From an uncultured Eubacteriales bacterium (GTDB lineage Bacteria > Bacillota > Clostridia > Oscillospirales > CAG-382), in the NCBI GenBank assembly GCA_934446095.1, contig CAKSDR010000035.1:1-13047 (forward strand): DNA of 13,047 nucleotides, written 5' to 3'. A program made the position numbers and the translations under genes. The notes beneath the pieces were generated by a model. It was not told where the DNA came from. It saw only the letters and a program-made list of their open reading frames with translations, and did no database searches. Positions 8,679 to 13,047 of the stretch are shown here, piece after piece (positions within the stretch are counted from its first letter, which is position 1; each line of letters opens with the position of its first letter).

Positions 8679-8707
8679 TTGCCAAATTTTTCAATTTGGT
8701 ATATAAT
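8679..8707 (+). promoter_or_regulatory. Sigma-A promoter for the cysteine desulfurase-murE operon
   Basis: TTGCCA (8679-8684) and a consensus TATAAT (8702-8707) are separated by 17 bases. Transcription should start near 8714, leaving a leader of about 34 bases with GGAGG at 8729-8733. The spacer contains a perfect inverted repeat, listed separately. The promoter is divergent from that of lepA, and the two start sites lie about 110 bases apart. Confidence 0.8.
8682..8699. promoter_or_regulatory. Possible operator: perfect 7-bp inverted repeat inside the promoter spacer
   Basis: CCAAATT, TTTC, AATTTGG: seven bases, a four-base centre and the exact reverse complement. It starts within the -35 hexamer and fills most of the spacer up to the -10, where a bound dimer would block RNA polymerase. 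The repeat is seen directly; that a repressor binds it is inference, and no regulator gene lies nearby to suggest which. Confidence 0.4.
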
Positions 8708-8747
8708 ATTTTGGAAAGTTATAAAAGCGGAGGATATTTGAAAATTT

Positions 8748-9917
8748 ATGGACGGAAAAATTATATATCTTGACAATGCCGCTACAACACGCGTGTGCAA
8801 AAGCGCCGCCGATACAAGTATTTCGGCGATGGAAAATTTCTACGGAAATCCGTCATCGGTTCATGCTTTCGGATACGAAGCGCAAAAGGAACTTGAAAAG
8901 TCACGCAAAACATTGCTGCACGCCATAGGTTCGTCAGAAAGAGGCGACGATTTTATTTTCACATCCGGCGGAACGGAATCCAATAATCTTGCAATTTTCG
9001 GGTCAGTGTCGGCGCAAAACAAACACTGCGGAAACACAATCCTTGTCGGAGATTCCGAGCATGCGTCGGTGTATAACATTTCAAAAAGACTCTCGGAACT
9101 CGGATATGACATTAAGTACATTCCGTCAAAAAACGGAAAACTTGACCTTGATTTTTGCGAAAACGTGTTAAAAAACGAAAAAGTTATTCTTATGTCATGC
9201 ATGTATGTAAACAACGAAACAGGCGCCATATTCGACGTAAAATCACTCGACGCGCTGAGAAAAACATTCTCCAAAAACACGGTTTTTCATGTTGACGGCG
9301 TTCAGGCATTTATGAAAACAAAAGAAAAACTTATAAAAACAGGAGCCGATCTTATAAGCGTCAGCGGGCATAAGATTCATGCTCCCAAGGGTGTCGGCGG
9401 TCTTTATATTAAATCAGGCACAAAAATTTCGAATATTATATATGGCGGCGGTCAGGAAAAAAATATCCGTTCCGGCACCGAACCCATGCCGGGAATATGT
9501 GCTTTTGCCGCAGCGGCCGAAGAATATATGAACGATTCCGAAAAAATTCATGCCCATATCGAAGAACTTTACAAATATGCGAAAGAAAAAATTTCCGGAA
9601 TGATGCCCGACATCGCAATTTTAAGCCCGGAAAAAATTTCCCCTTACGTGATGTCGATATCCGTGCCGAATATCCGCAGTGAAATTATGCTTCGGTTTCT
9701 GTCGGAAAAAAACATCTTTGTTTCGGCAGGTTCCGCCTGTTCCGCAAAGCATCGTGAAAACAGGGTGCTTATAAATTACGGACTTGATTTTAAAAGTGCT
9801 GATTCCACTCTCAGGATAAGTTTTTCAAAATATAATACAAAGGAAGACATCGACAGCCTTGCAGATGCGCTTTACAGCGGAAAGAATTCGCTTATAAAAG
9901 TTAAATATTTTTCATAA
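8748..9917 (+). CDS. Cysteine desulfurase (NifS/IscS family, PLP-dependent)
   Basis: A 389-residue class V aminotransferase-fold enzyme. Visible are the N-terminal YLDNAATT (about residues 7-14), GNPSSVHAFG, TSGGTESNN (about 72-80), EHASV with H105 stacking on PLP, HVDGVQ (181-186), the PLP lysine K209 in SGHKIHAPKG, RSGTEP (241-246), and the catalytic persulfide cysteine C331 in SAGSACSAKH. The enzyme converts cysteine to alanine and passes sulfane sulfur to acceptors for Fe-S clusters, thiolated tRNA or cofactors; which acceptor is used is not shown here. No iscU or thiI adjoins it. Its stop is 24 bases before murE, on the same strand. The start is the ATG at 8748, the first in this frame after a TGA at 8739-8741. 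GGAGG lies 14 bases upstream, an unusually long spacing (see findings). Confidence 0.93.
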   Translation: MDGKIIYLDNAATTRVCKSAADTSISAMENFYGNPSSVHAFGYEAQKELEKSRKTLLHAIGSSERGDDFIFTSGGTESNNLAIFGSVSAQNKHCGNTILVGDSEHASVYNISKRLSELGYDIKYIPSKNGKLDLDFCENVLKNEKVILMSCMYVNNETGAIFDVKSLDALRKTFSKNTVFHVDGVQAFMKTKEKLIKTGADLISVSGHKIHAPKGVGGLYIKSGTKISNIIYGGGQEKNIRSGTEPMPGICAFAAAAEEYMNDSEKIHAHIEELYKYAKEKISGMMPDIAILSPEKISPYVMSISVPNIRSEIMLRFLSEKNIFVSAGSACSAKHRENRVLINYGLDFKSADSTLRISFSKYNTKEDIDSLADALYSGKNSLIKVKYFS

Positions 9918-9941
9918 CAAGAAAATTTCAGGAGAATTTTT

Positions 9942-11429
9942 ATGAAAATTTCAGCATTATTTGATATTTTAAAAGACGACATTTCAGAGAACAATTTTCA
10001 CGGAAAGGACTATGAAATAAAAAATCTTGCATACGACTCAAGAAAAGCCTTATCCGGCGGCCTTTTCGTGTGCCTTCCCGGCGCTTTGACCGACGGACAC
10101 AAATATATTGACGCATGTCTTGAAAAAGGCGTTTCCGCCTTTATTGTAAGCGATAAAAACGTATTTTCAAAATACGCGTATTCGGATGCCGATTTCTTCT
10201 TGGTCGAAAATTCGAGAAAAGCGCTTGCGCAGATTTCTGCGGAATTTTTCGAAAATCCCGCAGAAAAACTTGAGATTATCGGCATTACCGGTACCAAAGG
10301 AAAAACAAGCACCTCATACATGATAAAAGAGATTTTGTCATGCCGCGGCATTAATATCGGAATTATAGGAACCGTCGGAATATTTTTCGGAAATCGCGAA
10401 GAGTATATTGACAATTCGACTCCAGAAAGTTACGAACTTCACAGAATTTTCTCGGAAATGCTGAAATGCGGAGTAACTCATGTGGTAATGGAAGTTTCTT
10501 CTCAGGCATTAAAAATGTACCGGACTTACGGAATAAAATTTTCTGTCGGCATATTCACAAATCTTTCTCCCGACCACATCGGAGAAAGCGAGCATCCCGA
10601 CTTTGAAGATTACAAAAGATGCAAGGGAATTTTATTTTCAAACTGTAAAAAGGCCGTAATAAACGCAGATTCGCAATATTTTGATTATTACCACAACATA
10701 ATTCTTAAAAACAATCTCCCCTGCATTACATTTTCCGCAAAAAACAAAGACTGCGATTTTTACGGGCATGACCCGGTGTTTTTGACTGACGAATTGCTCC
10801 ACACATCGTTTATTCTCGATAAATGCGGCAAAATAGACGTAAATATACCCGGCGAATTTTCAATTTACAACGCTTTATGCGCATGCGCCGTGTCAAGTAT
10901 TTTCGGTGCGGATTTTTGCGACATGAAAAACGGACTTGCAAAAGTTTCCGTACTCGGCAGAGCAGAACAGGTAAAAAATCCGAAATGCAATTTTTCGGTT
11001 ATTATTGATTACGCCCACAACGCATTAAGTCTTGAAAGCCTTTTTAAGTCAGTAATGTGCTATAAGCCGAACAATATATTCTGCGTATTCGGCTGCGGCG
11101 GCAACCGTTCAAAACTAAGGCGGTATGACATGGGTGAAATTTCCGGAAAATACGCGTCTTTAAGCATAATTACATCCGACAATCCAAGGTTTGAAAACCT
11201 TGACGATATTATATGCGATATCATTTCCGGCATGAAAAAAACAGACGGCAAATATATAATAATAAAAGACCGGCAAAAAGCTATTTTTCACGCGCTTTCT
11301 CTTGCGAAGGCCGGAGATATCGTACTTATTGTCGGAAAAGGAAACCAGAAGTATGAAGAAATACGCGGTGAAAAAATATTTTTTGATGAGCGCGAGGTTG
11401 TAAAAAAATATTATGAACAGCAGCATTGA
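9942..11429 (+). CDS. murE: MurE, UDP-MurNAc-tripeptide synthetase (probably meso-DAP ligase)
   Basis: A 495-residue Mur ligase. The N-terminal domain binds UDP-MurNAc-dipeptide (DSRKALSGGLFVCLPG, about residues 32-47). The central ATPase domain has the P-loop GITGTKGKTS (114-123), STPE (159-162), MEVSSQAL (183-190) and SPDHIG (209-214), with K228 as the likely carbamylated lysine. The C-terminal domain has DYAHN (356-360), DNPR (413-416) and GKGNQKYEEI (465-474). DNPR is the motif that in characterised enzymes selects meso-diaminopimelate, so a DAP peptidoglycan is inferred. The enzyme works in the cytoplasm, adding the third residue of the peptide stem. AGGAG at 9930-9934 lies seven bases before the ATG. 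The gene follows the cysteine desulfurase by 24 bases and its last 17 bases overlap the next gene. No murF, mraY or other dcw gene adjoins it. Confidence 0.93.
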   Translation: MKISALFDILKDDISENNFHGKDYEIKNLAYDSRKALSGGLFVCLPGALTDGHKYIDACLEKGVSAFIVSDKNVFSKYAYSDADFFLVENSRKALAQISAEFFENPAEKLEIIGITGTKGKTSTSYMIKEILSCRGINIGIIGTVGIFFGNREEYIDNSTPESYELHRIFSEMLKCGVTHVVMEVSSQALKMYRTYGIKFSVGIFTNLSPDHIGESEHPDFEDYKRCKGILFSNCKKAVINADSQYFDYYHNIILKNNLPCITFSAKNKDCDFYGHDPVFLTDELLHTSFILDKCGKIDVNIPGEFSIYNALCACAVSSIFGADFCDMKNGLAKVSVLGRAEQVKNPKCNFSVIIDYAHNALSLESLFKSVMCYKPNNIFCVFGCGGNRSKLRRYDMGEISGKYASLSIITSDNPRFENLDDIICDIISGMKKTDGKYIIIKDRQKAIFHALSLAKAGDIVLIVGKGNQKYEEIRGEKIFFDEREVVKKYYEQQH

Positions 11430-12441
11430 CAATAAATTTATAAAATTCGACAACATGATTTTCCCGGTAATCGCGGTTGATAAATCGGGCGTACTGATAT
11501 ATAAAAACAAGTATGCCGCAAAAATAAAAGTATTTAAACTCGGAACAAAGATTTTAAAGTTTATATCCGAAAATTGCCACGCAAGATTTTTTGAAAGTCT
11601 GCACTCGGGCAAATCCGCTTTTTTCGAATGTACTCCGAAATTTTATTACTCGTACTTTGCTCTTATAAACATTGACGAGAACTGTTCTCTTATTTTTCTT
11701 ATTCTCAACAGCTGCATGCTGGAGATAATCAAAAACAAAGAGTGCATTGATAAAGCATATAAACTAAAAGGATTAAACGAATATATTCTTAAGGAATATA
11801 TCAAATACTGCAAATTATTTAATATTGTTCCGTCGGATAAGATTGATAAAATCTTTGAGAAAAATTCGTTAAGATTCAAGCAGGCGTGCAGGCATTTTAA
11901 CTTTTATATTCAGAGTTTTCTTGCAAACAACAAAGGGATGGATTTTTACAACTGTAATATCTCGGAACTCGTAAAGAAAATCGTCGACTATTCTTCTTTA
12001 AAATTATCGGCGCTCGGGTACAGAATTTATCTTAGCAATCCCAAAGATATGATAGTTTCAAAAATTCCGCGCGAGATATTTCTTACGATTTTCATGTCAA
12101 TTGAAATGACGGTTCTTCAGATTTCTAAAGACGCAAACTTGTATGTCAATATATCGCAGGACGATAAGGCCGTTACCGTAAAATTTACTTTTAATACTCC
12201 CGACATTGCAAAAGCACTTGAACATTATTCTGTCGACGTTAATTTTCAGAAAGAAATATGTTCGAAATACGGCTGGGAATATTCTAAAATCTGCGATGAC
12301 GAAAGCGGAATGTGCAGTGTTTATCTCAAAATTCCGGCAATAATCGATTATTCCGTGCCGATTAAGGCGGAAGAAATTTTCAAAAATGAATTTGACTATA
12401 AAATTATCGACGAAGAACTCTCGGTCCTGAATGAAATATAA
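11413..12441 (+). CDS. PAS-like protein with a degenerate histidine-kinase ATPase domain (unrecognised)
   Basis: I do not recognise this 342-residue protein by name. Residues 11-100 read like a PAS domain (FPVIAVDKSGVLIYKNKYA start, hydrophobic strands at 80-100). Residues 105-175 are helical and resemble a dimerisation stretch. Residues 183-310 follow the order of a histidine-kinase catalytic domain: ISELVKKIVDYSSLKLSALG, then PREIFLTIFMSIEMTVLQIS where the N-box belongs, then YVNISQDDKAVTVKF, and EICSKYGWEYSK with SGMCSVYLKIP at the end. The N-box Asn and the glycine-rich G1 and G2 ATP-lid motifs are absent, so ATP binding and kinase activity are unlikely. There is no membrane segment. It overlaps murE by 17 bases, and a TAA lies in frame at 11401, so this ATG is the first; its ribosome site (GAGG, 15 bases away) is poor, suggesting coupling to murE. 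Confidence 0.75.
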   Translation: MNSSIDNKFIKFDNMIFPVIAVDKSGVLIYKNKYAAKIKVFKLGTKILKFISENCHARFFESLHSGKSAFFECTPKFYYSYFALINIDENCSLIFLILNSCMLEIIKNKECIDKAYKLKGLNEYILKEYIKYCKLFNIVPSDKIDKIFEKNSLRFKQACRHFNFYIQSFLANNKGMDFYNCNISELVKKIVDYSSLKLSALGYRIYLSNPKDMIVSKIPREIFLTIFMSIEMTVLQISKDANLYVNISQDDKAVTVKFTFNTPDIAKALEHYSVDVNFQKEICSKYGWEYSKICDDESGMCSVYLKIPAIIDYSVPIKAEEIFKNEFDYKIIDEELSVLNEI

Positions 12442-12444
12442 AAT

Positions 12445-12476
12445 AAAAAAGGTATGGATTTTTCCATACCTTTTTT
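12445..12476. terminator. Bidirectional intrinsic terminator
   Basis: An 8-bp perfect stem (GGTATGGA at 12451-12458, TCCATACC at 12463-12470) with a TTTT loop is flanked by six A on the left and six T on the right, extending the hairpin to 14 bp. It gives a T tract on both strands and lies between the convergent stops of the PAS-like gene (12441) and rhaB (12484), so it can end transcription from both sides. Confidence 0.92.
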
Positions 12477-12483
12477 ATTTTTG

Positions 12484-13047
12484 TTAATTGTTTTCAAGAA
12501 GTTTTAAGAATCTTTCGTAGCCGTCATCCCACATATCCGAATCAGACGGTTCAAATTGCTTTATTTCAAAAGAGTCCGCAATCACTTCACGCGCCTGCTT
12601 TACATTTGAAATTTCGCCGGAATTTATAAGTTGCATCGAAATATTTCCGAGCGCCGTTGCCTCAACAGGACCTGTGTAAACGGTTCTCTTGCATGCGTCG
12701 GCGGTAAATCTGCACAGCGGTTCTTCTTTTGTTCCTCCGCCGACAATATTTATGGACGGAGTTCTCTTTCCGGTGATTTTGTCCATTTTTTCTATCGTAT
12801 GACGATAGCATAATGCAAGGCTGTCAAATATACACCTTACAATTTCGCCTTTTGTGCTCGGAACATACTGTCCTGTTTCTTTGCAGTATTCCGCAATTCT
12901 TTCAGGCATGTTTCCGGGAGCCTGGAATCTTATGTCATCGGGATTTATAAGGCATGCAAGCGGCTTTGACGCAACCGCGGCATAAGACAGTTCATTAAAT
13001 GAAACATTCTGTCCCTCACGCTGCCACTGACGGCGTGATTCCTGTTC
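12484..13047 (-). CDS. rhaB: RhaB, rhamnulokinase (C-terminal part, cut by the window edge)
   Basis: The open frame runs from the right edge to a TAA at 12486-12484 and gives 187 residues. The part upstream of the internal ATG at 12909 is clearly coding (QESRRQWQREGQN, LINPDDIRFQAPGNMPERI), so that ATG is not the start. The sequence shows the FGGY-kinase C-terminal features of rhamnulokinases: EIVRCIFDSLALCYR, INIVGGGTKEEPLCRFTADA (nucleotide-binding glycines), and GPVEATALGNISMQLI. The enzyme phosphorylates L-rhamnulose to rhamnulose-1-phosphate in L-rhamnose breakdown, which suggests a carbohydrate-utilisation locus to the right. It converges on the PAS-like gene with the shared terminator between them and is transcribed separately from the rest of the window. 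FGGY_N and the beginning lie outside. Confidence 0.94.
   Translation of the reverse strand, partial: EQESRRQWQREGQNVSFNELSYAAVASKPLACLINPDDIRFQAPGNMPERIAEYCKETGQYVPSTKGEIVRCIFDSLALCYRHTIEKMDKITGKRTPSINIVGGGTKEEPLCRFTADACKRTVYTGPVEATALGNISMQLINSGEISNVKQAREVIADSFEIKQFEPSDSDMWDDGYERFLKLLENN

Noticed and set aside
11160..11612. A 150-codon minus-strand open frame with hydrophobic stretches, opposite the murE/PAS-like junction.
   Set aside because: It overlaps two well-supported plus-strand frames, has no ribosome binding site, and its hydrophobic character reflects the antisense of AT-rich Lys/Ile codons.
12484..12909. Short 141-codon gene starting at the ATG at 12909.
   Set aside because: The same frame stays open to the right edge and the extra 46 codons match rhamnulokinase, so this is the end of a longer gene.

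Overview
The window is a low-GC, gene-dense bacterial chromosome segment. Family content and gene order suggest an anaerobic Firmicute of the class Clostridia: lepA next to hemW, a cdaA-cdaR pair, AGGAGG-type ribosome binding sites, TTG starts and a DAP-type MurE motif. No species can be named from the sequence alone. I see no tRNA, rRNA, CRISPR array, insertion sequence or phage gene.

Layout. (1) Positions 1-8548 hold one long minus-strand cluster, read from right to left: lepA (EF4), hemW (radical SAM heme chaperone), birA (biotin-protein ligase without a DNA-binding domain), cdaA (diadenylate cyclase), cdaR (YbbR-domain regulator), a COG2509-type FAD-dependent oxidoreductase, an RseC-like membrane protein rich in cysteines, and recJ (cut by the left edge). 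Gaps are 0-32 bases, several genes overlap or nearly overlap, and a good sigma-A promoter lies upstream of lepA, so the cluster is probably one operon. (2) Positions 8549-8747 are a divergent promoter region with one promoter for each direction. The rightward promoter has a perfect inverted repeat in its spacer. (3) Positions 8748-12441 hold a plus-strand operon: a cysteine desulfurase, murE, and an unrecognised PAS-like protein with a degenerate histidine-kinase ATPase domain, whose start overlaps the end of murE. It ends at a strong bidirectional terminator. (4) From 12484 to the right edge lies the convergent 3' part of rhaB (rhamnulokinase), which belongs to a different transcription unit.

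How the genes relate. The leftward operon mixes translation (LepA), cofactor handling (HemW, BirA), cyclic-di-AMP signalling (CdaA with CdaR), redox proteins (COG2509, RseC-like) and DNA repair (RecJ). The rightward operon joins sulfur mobilisation with peptidoglycan precursor synthesis. The most interesting parts are the murE-coupled degenerate sensor kinase, the dyad within the cysteine desulfurase promoter, and a probable small insertion that appears to have moved the cysteine desulfurase start codon. Most of the rest is conserved housekeeping content.
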